From Heyndrickxia shackletonii (GTDB lineage Bacteria; Bacillota; Bacilli; Bacillales; Bacillaceae_C), in assembly GCF_001420715.1 (NCBI RefSeq), contig NZ_LJJC01000015.1:150242-214241 (forward strand): a stretch of DNA of 64,000 bases, in the 5' to 3' direction. The notes beneath the pieces are model-generated. The model was not told the DNA's origin. It worked only from the letters and a program-made list of their open reading frames with translations, and ran no database searches. Of the stretch, positions 25,081 through 33,925 are shown in pieces. Position 1 is the first letter of the stretch. Each line of letters starts with the position of its first letter. The position numbers and the translations under genes were made by a program.

Positions 25081-26052
25081 TTAACCTGCACTATTTCCAA
25101 CAGGCTGAGCATGATGTAATACATATTTAACAGCATTAACATATTCCGAAATAGCTCGCTGACTAATTGCTGCAGTAGGTGCAACACCTTCAAACCCATG
25201 GTAACAGCCAGGATAAAGATGGAATTCCACATCAACACCTGCACGGCAAAGGCGCGTTACGTATTCCAGTGTTTCATCGCGAAATGGATCTAATTGTCCT
25301 ATACATGTATAGGTGTAAGGAAGGCTTGATAAATCTGTCGCTCGTGCTGGAGCAGCATACTGGGATACATCTTCTGTTCCATTTTTCCCATCCAAGTACA
25401 TGGTCCATCCCTTTTGATTTAAATCATGATTCCAAATCATATGTCCTGTTATTTCCAAACTTGAAGGTGTTTGATTGCGATCATCAATCATTGGGTATAG
25501 CGGCATTTGGAAACATAGATTCGGACCTTTCCTATCCCTGGCTAATAATGCAAGTGCCGCTGTTAAGCCACCTCCAGCGCTTTGCCCGCCAACCCCAATT
25601 CTGGATGAGTCTACTCCTAATTCTTCTGCTGCATGTTCGGAAAACCATTTAAGCACCGCATAACAATCCTCTATCGCTGCTGGATAGCGGTGTTCCGGGG
25701 CAAGGCGGTAATCAACCGAAACAACGACACAATTCGCCTCTTTCACAAAGCGTTGACATAATACATCATCCCCTTCCGGATTTCCAAGGACATAGCCCCC
25801 ACCGTGAATCCATAGTAACCCCGGTAAGGTTTCTCTTTTTTTCTTCGGTTCATAGATTCGTACGCGAACAAAGGGATTGTCTTCTGGTCCGGGTACCATT
25901 CTGTTTGAAATAGCAACAGATTCATCTATGGGGATAGGAAAAGCTTCGGCGCTTTCAGCCATTGCTTTTCTGGTAGCCTCGACATTGTCTAAATCAAGTG
26001 GTGGAAATAATTCTAGTGTTTCTTTCAATTCAGGATTAATTCTATTTTTCAC
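25081..26052 (-). CDS. Alpha/beta hydrolase, hormone-sensitive lipase family esterase
   Basis: About 323 residues. HSL-family marks: LLWIHGGGYVLGNPEGDD (oxyanion HGGG), VDYRLAPEHRYPAAIEDCY, nucleophile GGQSAGGGLTAALA, acid in IGQLDPFRDE and base in PGCYHGF. I choose the GTG start at 26052 because AAGGAGA stands 7 bases before it, whereas the ATG at 26082 has no site. It is third in the operon after the Baeyer-Villiger monooxygenase and the SDR, so it probably hydrolyses the ester or lactone they produce. Confidence 0.9.
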   Translation of the reverse strand: MKNRINPELKETLELFPPLDLDNVEATRKAMAESAEAFPIPIDESVAISNRMVPGPEDNPFVRVRIYEPKKKRETLPGLLWIHGGGYVLGNPEGDDVLCQRFVKEANCVVVSVDYRLAPEHRYPAAIEDCYAVLKWFSEHAAEELGVDSSRIGVGGQSAGGGLTAALALLARDRKGPNLCFQMPLYPMIDDRNQTPSSLEITGHMIWNHDLNQKGWTMYLDGKNGTEDVSQYAAPARATDLSSLPYTYTCIGQLDPFRDETLEYVTRLCRAGVDVEFHLYPGCYHGFEGVAPTAAISQRAISEYVNAVKYVLHHAQPVGNSAG

Positions 26053-26183
26053 AATCCATTCTCCTTCACCAAGTTTATTCATTATTTTTTACTATTCTAT
26101 TATCCTATTTAGAATTGTATGCGTTTCCATTTTGTTGCACCCATATAATCTAGCTTAAACGTTACTAATCCTGTTAATAGTTG

Positions 26184-26918
26184 TTATGCTGTTAACCCAC
26201 CGTCAATGGTCACAATAGAACCATTCATGTAGCTTGCCTCATTTGATGCCAGGAAACTTACCACATTCGCAATCTCTTCAGGAGATGCTGGTCTTTGCAG
26301 AGGGCCATTCTGCTCTGGGTTATTCATTTCCATACCTTTCGTCATATTTGTAGTTACCCCTCCTGGACATATTGCATTGATCCGTATTCCTTCTGGTCCA
26401 TATTCTACCGCAGCAGTTTTGGTCAGCCCCACGATACCATGCTTGCTCGCAGAATACCCTCCTAAAAATGGCGTGCTATGAACTCCAGCAGATGAAGCCG
26501 TATTAATAATAACCCCTGATTTCTGTTTTTCCATTACCTTTAAAACATGTTTAAGTCCCAAAAATGCTCCTTTTAAATTAACGGAGATAATCCGGTCGAA
26601 ATTCTCTTCACTATAATCTGCTAAACGAGCCGGCGCACCTAAAATGCCGGCATTATTAAAAAATACATCGATTCTTCCAAACACATCCATGGCAGTTGCT
26701 ACGTATTTCTCCACATCCGAATTACTCGAAACATTTGCTTGTACAAATATACCTTCCCCGCCTCTTTCTTTAACAAGACGCAGTGTTTCTTCTCCCCCTT
26801 TTTCATCTAAATCTACCATTACAACATGCATTCCACTATCCGCCAATTTTAATGAGACAGCTCTTCCTATTCCACTGCCAGCACCAGTAATTACTGCTAC
26901 ATCATGCGTTAAAGACAT
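26184..26918 (-). CDS. SDR-family alcohol dehydrogenase
   Basis: A 244-residue classical SDR: cofactor motif VITGAGSGIGRAVSL, MVDLDEKGGEE (an Asp after strand 2 favours NAD), NNAGILG, catalytic Ser in INTASSAGVHS, and YSASKHG as YxxxK. GGAGGGG precedes the ATG. It lies 44 bases behind the monooxygenase gene. In context it would oxidise a secondary or cyclic alcohol to the ketone consumed by the monooxygenase. Confidence 0.9.
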   Translation of the reverse strand: MSLTHDVAVITGAGSGIGRAVSLKLADSGMHVVMVDLDEKGGEETLRLVKERGGEGIFVQANVSSNSDVEKYVATAMDVFGRIDVFFNNAGILGAPARLADYSEENFDRIISVNLKGAFLGLKHVLKVMEKQKSGVIINTASSAGVHSTPFLGGYSASKHGIVGLTKTAAVEYGPEGIRINAICPGGVTTNMTKGMEMNNPEQNGPLQRPASPEEIANVVSFLASNEASYMNGSIVTIDGGLTA

Positions 26919-26962
26919 TTTACCCCTCCATTAATTGCTAGTTTTTTGAATTTCTATTTTCA

Positions 26963-28588
26963 TTAATGTTGTATCTTTAAAGAAGATAAATGAAACCCAT
27001 TATAACCATTCGATGCAACCTCATCACATATTTTTCTGTATACGTCAAACCCTCCAAGATAAATAAGAAAACTGCGTGGTTTACCGACGATATTCGCACC
27101 GGTGTACCAGGAATCCGTTTTAACATAAAGTGTCATTTCCGCGACTTCCCTGCAATGATTGCTCCATTTCTGTTCTGCTTCGATTGTTGCTTCAATTGTT
27201 TCTACGTTATTCTCTTGGAGGTAGCTGATACAATCCGCTATCCATTCCACATGCTGCTCAATTGCTGCAGGCATATTTACCAATACGGAAGGACTCTCCG
27301 GACCTGTAATCGTAAAAAAGTTTGGGAAGCCTGCAGTGGAAAGACCAAGATAAGTTCTTACTTTTGAACCATCTTCCCATTTTTCTTTCAGCTTGACTCC
27401 ATTCTTACCACGAATATCAATATTAAATAATGGACCAGTCATTCCATCATAGCCAGTGGCAAAAACAAGAATATCTAACTCATATTCTGCGTCCGCTGTT
27501 CGAAGTCCCTTTGGGGTGAGCTTTTCAATCGGTGCATTTTTTACATCAATTAAAGTAACGTTCTTTCGGTTAAAAGTCTCATAATAATTGGTATCTAAGA
27601 TTGGACGTTTCGTACCATAATAGTAATTTGGCAATAATTTTTCCGCTACCTTAGGGTCACAAACGATCTCCTTAATTTTTGTACGGATAAATTCAGCCGC
27701 TGTTTTATTTGCTTCTTCATTAACAAAAAGGTCTTTATACGTCGACGTGAATGCATATCCTCCTTCGTTCCAAGCATTTTCATATACTTGATAACGTTGT
27801 TCCTGCGAATCATCCAATGCTGAACGATCCCGAGATATAAATCCGTTTCCGCTTGTAGATTCTCGCATTTGTTTTCGAATCATTTCGAAGTTTTCTTTTG
27901 ACCGCTTTATATATTCAGGATCGTAAAGATGATTTCTCGCTGGTACCGTATATTGTGGTGTTCTTTGAAAAACAGTTAGATGTTCCGCTTCTTTTGCAAT
28001 AACAGGAATTGCCTGAACACCGCTTGAACCAGTACCGATGATTCCAACTTTCTTCCCTTTAAAATCCACCTTTTCATGAGGCCATCGTCCGGTATGATAC
28101 CATTCACCTTCAAAGCTATCCAGCCCTTTAAAATGTGGAATATTAGTAGCGGACAGACAGCCAATCCCAGTGATAAAATACTTTGCATACACGGTTTCAT
28201 CATCGTTCATATAAATCTTCCATCTATTACTTTCCGATTCATAGTGTGCAGCGGTTATTCGTGTATTAAACTGAATATCCTGACGCAAATGGAACTTATC
28301 TGCTACAAAATTAAGGTATCTCAATATTTCAGGTTGTTCCGGGTATTTAGATGTCCAAGTCCATTCTTGATAGAGTTCTTTTGAAAAGGTGTAATTATAA
28401 TAGATACTTTCTATATCACAGCGGGCACCAGGGTAACGATTCCAATACCAAACACCGCCGACACTTTCCCCAGCTTCATACACACGAGTGGTGAACCCTG
28501 CCTCACGCAACCGATAAAGCATATATAATCCAGCAAATCCTGCACCTACGACAACTGCATCCAAGCTATCTTTTTGATTGGATGTCAT
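26963..28588 (-). CDS. Baeyer-Villiger flavin monooxygenase (cyclohexanone monooxygenase-like)
   Basis: A 541-residue class B flavoprotein. The FAD motif GAGFAG is at residues 15-20, the Baeyer-Villiger fingerprint FEGEWYHTGRW at 159-169 (FxGxxxHxxxW), and the NADPH motif GTGSSG at 185-190. ATGYDGMTG near the C-terminal third is also typical. The length equals that of cyclohexanone monooxygenase (about 540). It inserts oxygen next to a ketone to give an ester or lactone, using NADPH and O2. It is first in the operon with an SDR and an esterase, divergent from a LuxR-type regulator. Which ketone is used cannot be told from sequence. Confidence 0.93.
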   Translation of the reverse strand: MTSNQKDSLDAVVVGAGFAGLYMLYRLREAGFTTRVYEAGESVGGVWYWNRYPGARCDIESIYYNYTFSKELYQEWTWTSKYPEQPEILRYLNFVADKFHLRQDIQFNTRITAAHYESESNRWKIYMNDDETVYAKYFITGIGCLSATNIPHFKGLDSFEGEWYHTGRWPHEKVDFKGKKVGIIGTGSSGVQAIPVIAKEAEHLTVFQRTPQYTVPARNHLYDPEYIKRSKENFEMIRKQMRESTSGNGFISRDRSALDDSQEQRYQVYENAWNEGGYAFTSTYKDLFVNEEANKTAAEFIRTKIKEIVCDPKVAEKLLPNYYYGTKRPILDTNYYETFNRKNVTLIDVKNAPIEKLTPKGLRTADAEYELDILVFATGYDGMTGPLFNIDIRGKNGVKLKEKWEDGSKVRTYLGLSTAGFPNFFTITGPESPSVLVNMPAAIEQHVEWIADCISYLQENNVETIEATIEAEQKWSNHCREVAEMTLYVKTDSWYTGANIVGKPRSFLIYLGGFDVYRKICDEVASNGYNGFHLSSLKIQH

Positions 28589-28666
28589 CTTCTTGATACC
28601 TCCCTTAATTAGGATAATAATGAATCTATTCTATTCAACTTCATCGATTAGGAATCTCCCTCCTTT

Positions 28667-28686
28667 CATGAAACAGTTGTTTCATG
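28667..28686. promoter_or_regulatory. 20-bp palindrome in the divergent BVMO/LuxR-type promoter region
   Basis: CATGAAAC-AGTT-GTTTCATG is a perfect 8+8 dyad, 79 bases upstream of the monooxygenase ATG and 86 bases upstream of the regulator ATG. It is a strong candidate for the binding site of the divergent LuxR-type regulator. Confidence 0.6.
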
Positions 28687-28719
28687 TTCCTAATTAAAGA
28701 ATAGACCCTTTGGAATGAT

Positions 28720-28748
28720 TTGAATATTCCATATTTTTAGAGTATTAT
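28720..28748 (+). promoter_or_regulatory. SigA promoter of the LuxR-type regulator gene
   Basis: TTGAAT (28720-28725), a 17-base spacer and TATTAT (28743-28748), 24 bases before the ATG. Confidence 0.65.
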
Positions 28749-28771
28749 ATACCTAAAAAAGGGGTAAAAGA

Positions 28772-29467
28772 ATGATCTCTAACTATACCATAGAACGATC
28801 CATTCAAAGACTGAAGTCCAGTTTAAGTCATGAGGAGCAACTATTAAATATTTTAGAGGTTTATTTGAGTATCTTCCCCGTCCTTAATTCTTTTTTGTTA
28901 AGATACTCTCCAATTGGCTTTGTTGCAGAAGGGGTAATTTCCCTTCATTCTTCCGGTGGGGTTCATATTGGAGAAATTCGAGACGATATTCGTTCATTTC
29001 CCATTATCTTTTCCGCCATTAGCGAAAAGAAAGCTAAATATTGTACAGGCCTTGAATATCTTAAACAAATGAGCAGCAAATATTCCATCCCTTCTGACAA
29101 CAATTCTATTGTCATTGTACCTTTATGTTTTGATTCATTTGTTTTTGGATATATATGCAGTACGGAATTCGAAGAGGATGCCATCATCGATGAACAACTG
29201 CTCTCTGCCTTTACCTTGTATGGAAAATTAGTTGGAAAAGTCATAAACTTTGCAGGGAAAGAGGATGTTACACACCAACTTAGTAAAAGAGAGCTAGAAG
29301 TGATGAGGAGAATCGCATCAGGAGAAAGCACGAAGGAAATGGCTGACTATATGGACATTAGTGACTTAACGGTTAATCAGTATGTAAAGTCAGCTATCAA
29401 AAAACTTGGCGCTAAGAATCGCTCACATGCGGTAGGGGAGCTATTTCGAAAAGGAATAATTTCTTAG
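28772..29467 (+). CDS. LuxR-type (GerE HTH) regulator with N-terminal GAF-like sensor
   Basis: A 231-residue protein. The C-terminal HTH is unmistakable: LSKRELEVMRRIASGESTKE, MADYMDISDLTVNQYVKSA, IKKLGAKNRSHAVGELFRKG. The N-terminal ~160 residues look like a GAF-type sensor (SIVIVPLCFDSFVFGYICST) and carry no receiver domain. It is divergent from the ketone-oxidation operon, with a palindrome between them, so it is probably its activator, sensing the substrate directly. Confidence 0.85.
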   Translation: MISNYTIERSIQRLKSSLSHEEQLLNILEVYLSIFPVLNSFLLRYSPIGFVAEGVISLHSSGGVHIGEIRDDIRSFPIIFSAISEKKAKYCTGLEYLKQMSSKYSIPSDNNSIVIVPLCFDSFVFGYICSTEFEEDAIIDEQLLSAFTLYGKLVGKVINFAGKEDVTHQLSKRELEVMRRIASGESTKEMADYMDISDLTVNQYVKSAIKKLGAKNRSHAVGELFRKGIIS

Positions 29468-29597
29468 CCCACTAGTTTCTCCAAAATTATATACTATCAA
29501 AAAAATTATCATAAGAGATTAACTCCAATACAAACAAGAGTTGATAGTCAAATGAACTCCAGCTCTTGTCCCACGCTAATTAAATAATGAATAGAAA

Positions 29598-30137
29598 TTA
29601 CTTAGTATTTCTTAATTGTGAGAAAGGGTAAAAAACAAATTCGCTTTCACCTACTATTTGTTCTTTAGAGAAATACCCTAATCCATTACGACTATCTTTA
29701 CTATATAGTCTGTTATTACCCATAACAAAGTACTTATCTTTAGGAACTGTAATTGGTCCAAAATCATCTGTTAATTTACTTCCCATTTGTTTAGCTAATT
29801 TAAGATTATGAGAAAGATAAGGTTCTTTAACCAAAACACCATTAATAAATAAATTATCATTTTTCATTAAAATTGTATCCCCAGGTAGACCAATAATTCT
29901 TTTAACATAATATTCTTCTTTACCTTTTATAACTACGATTTCTCCCCTACTTAATCTATTGGTTAAATTTAATTTGTTTACGAACATTTTTTCGTGATCA
30001 TGTAGTGTTGGTTCCATAGACTCACCGTCTACTACATAAGGTGAAAATAGAAATGTTCTTACAACAATAGCAATTCCTAAAGCAAGAAACAACGCTTTAC
30101 CCCAACTCTTCCATTCACCTTTTGAATTAGATTTCAT
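29598..30137 (-). CDS. lepB: Type I signal peptidase (SipS-like)
   Basis: A 179-residue membrane serine peptidase that removes signal peptides from exported preproteins. One N-terminal anchor spans about residues 12-30. Nucleophile Ser40 is in GESMEPTL and general base Lys79 in YYVKRIIGLPGD, close to B. subtilis SipS positions. MGNNRLYSKDSRNGLG matches the MGDNR box with Asp changed to Asn. The compact size is normal for Gram-positive Sip proteins. Bacilli usually carry several, so this is probably an accessory copy. Monocistronic. Confidence 0.93.
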   Translation of the reverse strand: MKSNSKGEWKSWGKALFLALGIAIVVRTFLFSPYVVDGESMEPTLHDHEKMFVNKLNLTNRLSRGEIVVIKGKEEYYVKRIIGLPGDTILMKNDNLFINGVLVKEPYLSHNLKLAKQMGSKLTDDFGPITVPKDKYFVMGNNRLYSKDSRNGLGYFSKEQIVGESEFVFYPFSQLRNTK

Positions 30138-30251
30138 TCGTTAAATCAACTCCCAGTTATTATCCTAATAATTATCTACTCTCTCTTTATTATTGAAAAC
30201 CCTCCTAAATGTATGATTTTTCCATATTATTCAACATCCCATAGTTAAAGA

Positions 30252-30290
30252 AAAAAATCCTGCAAAACAGGATTTTAATCAAACTTTATT
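30252..30290 (-). terminator. Hairpin with a near-copy at 34.6 kb
   Basis: AAATCCTG and CAGGATTT pair around CAAAA. The following ~20 bases (TTAATCNAACTTTA) are also shared with the hairpin at 34637-34672, so it is a duplicated terminator unit. The rest of the 30138-30475 gap holds a gene remnant. Confidence 0.6.
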
Positions 30291-30318
30291 ATCAATTAAC
30301 AATCTTTTTTTAAAATCA

Positions 30319-30480
30319 TCAACCCATATAACTACATTCAAAATATTTCTGTATAGACTCCGTTACCTGCCCGTTCGCGAAAGGGATACCTTTGAGACCG
30401 AATAAATCATATCTCATATCTTTTGAATAAAACGCATTATCCTCTACAGCAACAATGCATTTCTTATACTTTTGTTCAAT
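30319..30480 (-). pseudogene. C-terminal gene remnant without a start
   Basis: An open minus-strand frame of about 53 codons reads IEQKYKKCIVAVEDNAFYSK, DMRYDLFGLKGIPFANGQVT, ESIQKYFECSYMG, then stop. It looks like real protein sequence but has no start; it begins just where the ECF sigma gene ends. The likely reading is that the GC-richer sigma/VOC block was inserted into or next to this gene. I do not recognise the family. Confidence 0.4.
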
Positions 30481-31354
30481 TGTTCAAAACAGCTAAGTCT
30501 AGCTGGTTAATGCGCTCTTGATCGGCAATCATGTCGATCTCGGTGATTTTGCCATCCGCAACCGTCAGTTCGAGTACGAAAAGTAATCGACCTAGAGGAG
30601 CTACGACAACGCCTATAGATCCGTTTACAAGCATCGGTCGTGCACCCTGAGCACGACCAGCGAATTGTTTGGCGACTGCTTGCGAACCGTGAACCAACGT
30701 AGATGTGGAAACGGGTGCAAATGCTGGGTCGTTTCTGAGTACGACATCGGGGGCTAATACCGCGAGAAGTTTATCAAAGTCTCCTGTACGCGACGCAGTC
30801 AGGAAAGCATCAACAAGTTTCCGCTTTCTATCCAGCTCTTCTGAATCCACAGTCTTTTTTGCACCATGAACCCGACGGCGTGCGCGGCTGGCAAGCTTTC
30901 TTGCTGCGACCTCGTTACGCCCTATAATAGGAGCGATCTCCGAAAAGGACAGGGCAAAAATATCATGCAGCACAAATGAAATACGTTCGGCGGGATTTAA
31001 ATTATTCAAGACGACGAGCATTGCAAGACCAACAGAATCGGCCAACAGCGCTTCATGCTCAGGGTCACTTCCATCTTGGCGACTAGTTACCGGCTCGGGT
31101 AAACTCTCCATTGTAAGCTCCTCACGCCGCGTTTTGCGAGATCGCAGCATATCAAGACACACCCTCGAGACTATCGTTGTCAACCATCCGCCTATATTTT
31201 CAACTCCACTAATATCGGAGCGGCTAAATCGTATCCATGACTCCTGTACAGCATCATCAGCTTCGCTCAGAGATCCGAGCATCCGGTATGCCACCGCCTG
31301 AAGGTGTTGCCGATATTCCTCGAATTGTTCCACAAGCCAATTATTATCGTTCAT
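30476..31354 (-). CDS. ECF sigma factor with C-terminal SnoaL-like domain (ECF41/SigJ-like)
   Basis: A 292-residue protein. Sigma region 2 covers EYRQHLQAVAYRMLGSLSEA and DDAVQESWIRFSR; region 4 covers LNPAERISFVLHDIFALSFS and EIAPIIGRNEVAARKLASRA; a C-terminal SnoaL/NTF2-like domain runs from about residue 170 to the end. SLPEPV in the linker corresponds to the WLPEP box of the ECF41 group. In that group the C-terminal domain replaces an anti-sigma factor. The block is visibly more GC-rich than its neighbours, suggesting transfer. GGTCACR-N16-CGAC occurs upstream of this gene and of the divergent VOC gene, so it probably drives both. Confidence 0.88.
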   Translation of the reverse strand: MNDNNWLVEQFEEYRQHLQAVAYRMLGSLSEADDAVQESWIRFSRSDISGVENIGGWLTTIVSRVCLDMLRSRKTRREELTMESLPEPVTSRQDGSDPEHEALLADSVGLAMLVVLNNLNPAERISFVLHDIFALSFSEIAPIIGRNEVAARKLASRARRRVHGAKKTVDSEELDRKRKLVDAFLTASRTGDFDKLLAVLAPDVVLRNDPAFAPVSTSTLVHGSQAVAKQFAGRAQGARPMLVNGSIGVVVAPLGRLLFVLELTVADGKITEIDMIADQERINQLDLAVLNN

Positions 31355-31392
31355 ATGTCATATACCTTCTTTCGTTTCCTCTTTACTTATAT

Positions 31393-31419
31393 GTCGAGCT
31401 AAACTAAGCAGATGTGACC
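31393..31419 (-). promoter_or_regulatory. Candidate ECF41-type promoter for the sigma gene
   Basis: On the minus strand GGTCACA (31419-31413), exactly 16 bases, then CGAC (31396-31393), 39 bases before the sigma ATG. From memory, ECF41 promoters are described as TGTCACA-N16-CGTC. Confidence 0.65.
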
Positions 31420-31482
31420 ACAAGTAGGTAAACTATTATTCTTTTCTTAAGTTTCTTATCCTAAAAAATTTTTTCACCAATC

Positions 31483-31509
31483 GGTCACGTTTCCTCGTTG
31501 ACTTCCGAC
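31483..31509 (+). promoter_or_regulatory. Candidate ECF41-type promoter for the VOC gene
   Basis: GGTCACG (31483-31489), exactly 16 bases, then CGAC (31506-31509), 94 bases before the VOC ATG. It has the same architecture as the divergent sigma-gene promoter, on the opposite strand. Confidence 0.65.
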
Positions 31510-31602
31510 ATAGTTAGTGACAAGGGAAAACCGACCACAAAGAAAGAAGTGGATACCATTGTCCAGCAAGAAAAAATATTTAAATCTAAGGAGATGTTTG
31601 TT

Positions 31603-32022
31603 ATGAGTACGAGTTTGATACCTTTTCTTGAAATGAACGGAAACGCTAATGAAGCGATAGATTTTTACGTGAAAGCGCTGGATGCCAAGGTTGTTTATAC
31701 GCTGCGATTCGGTGATTCACCTGGAAATCAGGAGCTGTCTCCGGAAAAAAGAGATTTGGTAAGCTTCGCAGTTTTGAAAATCGGTGAATCAGAGCTTCAT
31801 TTGACCGACAATGTTACCGGCAGCAGCTACCAAAAGGGAACGCAAGTGACCATCGTTGTTCAAACGAATGACAAAGCCAAGGCAACCCAATATTTTGAAG
31901 CATTGAAGCAGGGCGGTCAAGTGAACAATCCGATGCAAGCAAGCTTTTTTAGCCCCGCTTACGGTAATATTACGGATAAATTCGGTGTTACGTTCCGAAT
32001 CCTGGCCAAAGGACGCCAATGA
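31603..32022 (+). CDS. VOC-family protein (PhnB/glyoxalase-like)
   Basis: A protein of 139 residues from ATG 31603, chosen because AGGAGA precedes it; a longer in-frame start overlaps the promoter. PhnB-type VOC signature: SLIPFLEMNGNANEAIDFYV, LRFGDSPG, ISDN-like HLTDNVTG, and FSPAYGNITDKFGVTFRI. Members are metal-dependent or metal-free dioxygenase/isomerase-like or binding proteins of unknown substrate. It is divergently transcribed from the ECF41-like sigma gene with a matching promoter, in line with known ECF41 neighbourhoods of small redox enzymes. Confidence 0.87.
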   Translation: MSTSLIPFLEMNGNANEAIDFYVKALDAKVVYTLRFGDSPGNQELSPEKRDLVSFAVLKIGESELHLTDNVTGSSYQKGTQVTIVVQTNDKAKATQYFEALKQGGQVNNPMQASFFSPAYGNITDKFGVTFRILAKGRQ

Positions 32023-32127
32023 TCCGTTACTGTAAGTATAACTAGCAGTAAACCTGTTAACTTATTCGCATCATCTGTACCATGCAGACCCGTGGGCTAA
32101 CGGAAAACGATAGCTGAATATAAAAAC

Positions 32128-32174
32128 CATAAAGAGTCGGTAATCCTTAGCGTGAGAATACCGACTCTTTTACC
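32128..32174 (+). terminator. Intrinsic terminator after the VOC gene
   Basis: AAAGAGTCGGTA pairs with TACCGACTCTTT, followed by TTACC. Confidence 0.75.
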
Positions 32175-32234
32175 AAAACTGTATTCACGCAAGTTATACA
32201 TTATGTAGGTGGCGGTCAACTACTGCACCTGATA

Positions 32235-32768
32235 TTATTTCACATACTTGTCTTTTTCGCCGTCCTGTATATACTTTGCAATTACTTCACATTTTTTTAT
32301 TGCCCAAATGTAATGATGTGAAGTGTTTGCTGCGAAATAGCTATATAAATTACTTGTTTTTGTCCATTTATAGTATTTTTTTGTTATGAGTTCTTCATCG
32401 GTGTGTAATTTAATTAGCTCCATTACTCTTTCATGACTTAACTTCAATTTTTTTATGGCTTGATTTAATGTTACATCTTGATAGTTTTCCCAAATCTGCA
32501 TATTAAGTAGCTTGATAGTACTCCATTTATAACCAGGTGCTGGCATAAAAGGAATATCTCCATCCATACCTTCTCTATACCATCTCTCAAGCATTGCATG
32601 CCATTCATACAGATGCATTAATACATCCCGAAAATTCTTATCTCTTTCCCCAGTTTCAGTAGAAATACCCCTTTTTCTGCTTGGTACAGATTCAATTATT
32701 TCAAACAATGATTTAAAATTTTTATCGCTATTATGTAATAAAAGTTCTTTGTCACTTTTCGCTATCAT
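32235..32768 (-). CDS. ClbS/DfsB family four-helix bundle protein (DinB-like)
   Basis: A 177-residue protein. Features: MIAKSDKELLLHNSDKNFKS, RDVLMHLYEWHAMLERWYRE, PAPGYKWSTIKLLNMQIWEN, and a closing TSHHYIWAIKKCEVIAKYI. These match the ClbS/DfsB (DUF1706) family within the DinB superfamily. ClbS hydrolyses colibactin in its producer; most relatives have unknown roles. GAGGG lies 6 bases before the ATG. Confidence 0.87.
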   Translation of the reverse strand: MIAKSDKELLLHNSDKNFKSLFEIIESVPSRKRGISTETGERDKNFRDVLMHLYEWHAMLERWYREGMDGDIPFMPAPGYKWSTIKLLNMQIWENYQDVTLNQAIKKLKLSHERVMELIKLHTDEELITKKYYKWTKTSNLYSYFAANTSHHYIWAIKKCEVIAKYIQDGEKDKYVK

Positions 32769-32956
32769 GTATTTCCCTCACTTTTTACTATATATTAACA
32801 CGAGTGTATATACTCTTGTATTAATATTCGAAAAATTCAGAGGTGAAGTTACCATATTATTGATTGGAGTTAATTCCATTCCTTTAATTAAACTCCACTT
32901 TAGTAGAACAAAATAGATCGCCGCAGCGACCTCATCTTCTTTTACTCTTGCACCCT

Positions 32957-33925
32957 TTAGTTAAATAAGGATGTGTTAAAGTTTAATTCCTTAAGATTAT
33001 TCTCTAATACAAAGCCTTTTGACCAAGTACCAACAAGAAAATAAGTATCATCTTTGCTAAATTCTGCAAAACAGGCGTATTCCAGTTCTTCAATTTGAAT
33101 AGGAGTTAAGTCTTCAAATCCTAATATAAAGACCCTATTACTTGAAGTGAGAACAATGTAACTGCCATCGTAAGAAGCAGCTAGATGGACAAAATACTCA
33201 TCGGTACTTTGAACTCCATTTTCGGTTAAATTTGATTTCTTTAAGACGGTTTTTAATTCAGCGTCCATAATGGTTAATTCATAGTCTTGATGAACAAAAA
33301 TGTAAACTTGATGAACGGGCACATAACAAACCAAAACCCAATTTGTTATTCCTAAATTTTCTACAATAGAATAAGATGGTTTTACTAAAGGGTCTACAAC
33401 CTTAATTAAATTATATCGTAAATAACCTTTTACCCCTTCCAAATAACTTAACGTAAATAAATAGGAATTATCGTATGGGATAAACTGATTAAATTCAATA
33501 TGCGTCCCTTCAAGTTCAGTTAATATCTGATAATTCCCTGTTTCAATGTTAAGTGTACAAATCTGTTTCTTCTCATTGATTTTAAGAACATCAAGAACAG
33601 TAAATGGATTTTCAAGCAGTGCAAAGTTCCCTTCCACTATTTGAAAAGACTTTCCAGATTTAATTGTCTTAATAAGTTGAAACTCCTTAGTGTCATAAAC
33701 ACAAAATGTTCCGACAGTGTTTTTTATGTACAACATTTCATCATTTTGGGAAAAGCGAAGATGGCTCGGATTGTTTGGTTTTTTCAATTCTATAACTTTT
33801 TCCCAAGTTTCTGTATCAAATATGACTGTTTTTCCCCCCATTGTATGACATAATAACTTCTTGTCATTCGATAGCACTATTTCATAAGAAACTTTTAAAT
33901 TCTTTATTAGGTTCATTTGAAACAC
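32957..33925 (-). CDS. Beta-propeller (WD40/YVTN-like) repeat protein
   Basis: A protein of about 322 residues with repeating blade-like strands: VIFDTETWEKVIELKKPNNP, SFCVYDTKEFQLIKTIKSGK-type repeats, and LTIMDAELKTVLKK. No signal peptide, so cytosolic; probably a scaffold or ligand-binding protein. The GTG start at 33925 is chosen for GGAGG 8 bases upstream. Its stop codon lies inside a dispersed hairpin repeat of the type found at 58-64 kb, and another copy lies beyond its start at about 33963. Confidence 0.6.
   Translation of the reverse strand: MFQMNLIKNLKVSYEIVLSNDKKLLCHTMGGKTVIFDTETWEKVIELKKPNNPSHLRFSQNDEMLYIKNTVGTFCVYDTKEFQLIKTIKSGKSFQIVEGNFALLENPFTVLDVLKINEKKQICTLNIETGNYQILTELEGTHIEFNQFIPYDNSYLFTLSYLEGVKGYLRYNLIKVVDPLVKPSYSIVENLGITNWVLVCYVPVHQVYIFVHQDYELTIMDAELKTVLKKSNLTENGVQSTDEYFVHLAASYDGSYIVLTSSNRVFILGFEDLTPIQIEELEYACFAEFSKDDTYFLVGTWSKGFVLENNLKELNFNTSLFN

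Noticed and set aside
31498-31602. N-terminal extension of the VOC protein.
   Set aside because: It overlaps the candidate ECF promoter, and AGGAGA marks the ATG at 31603.
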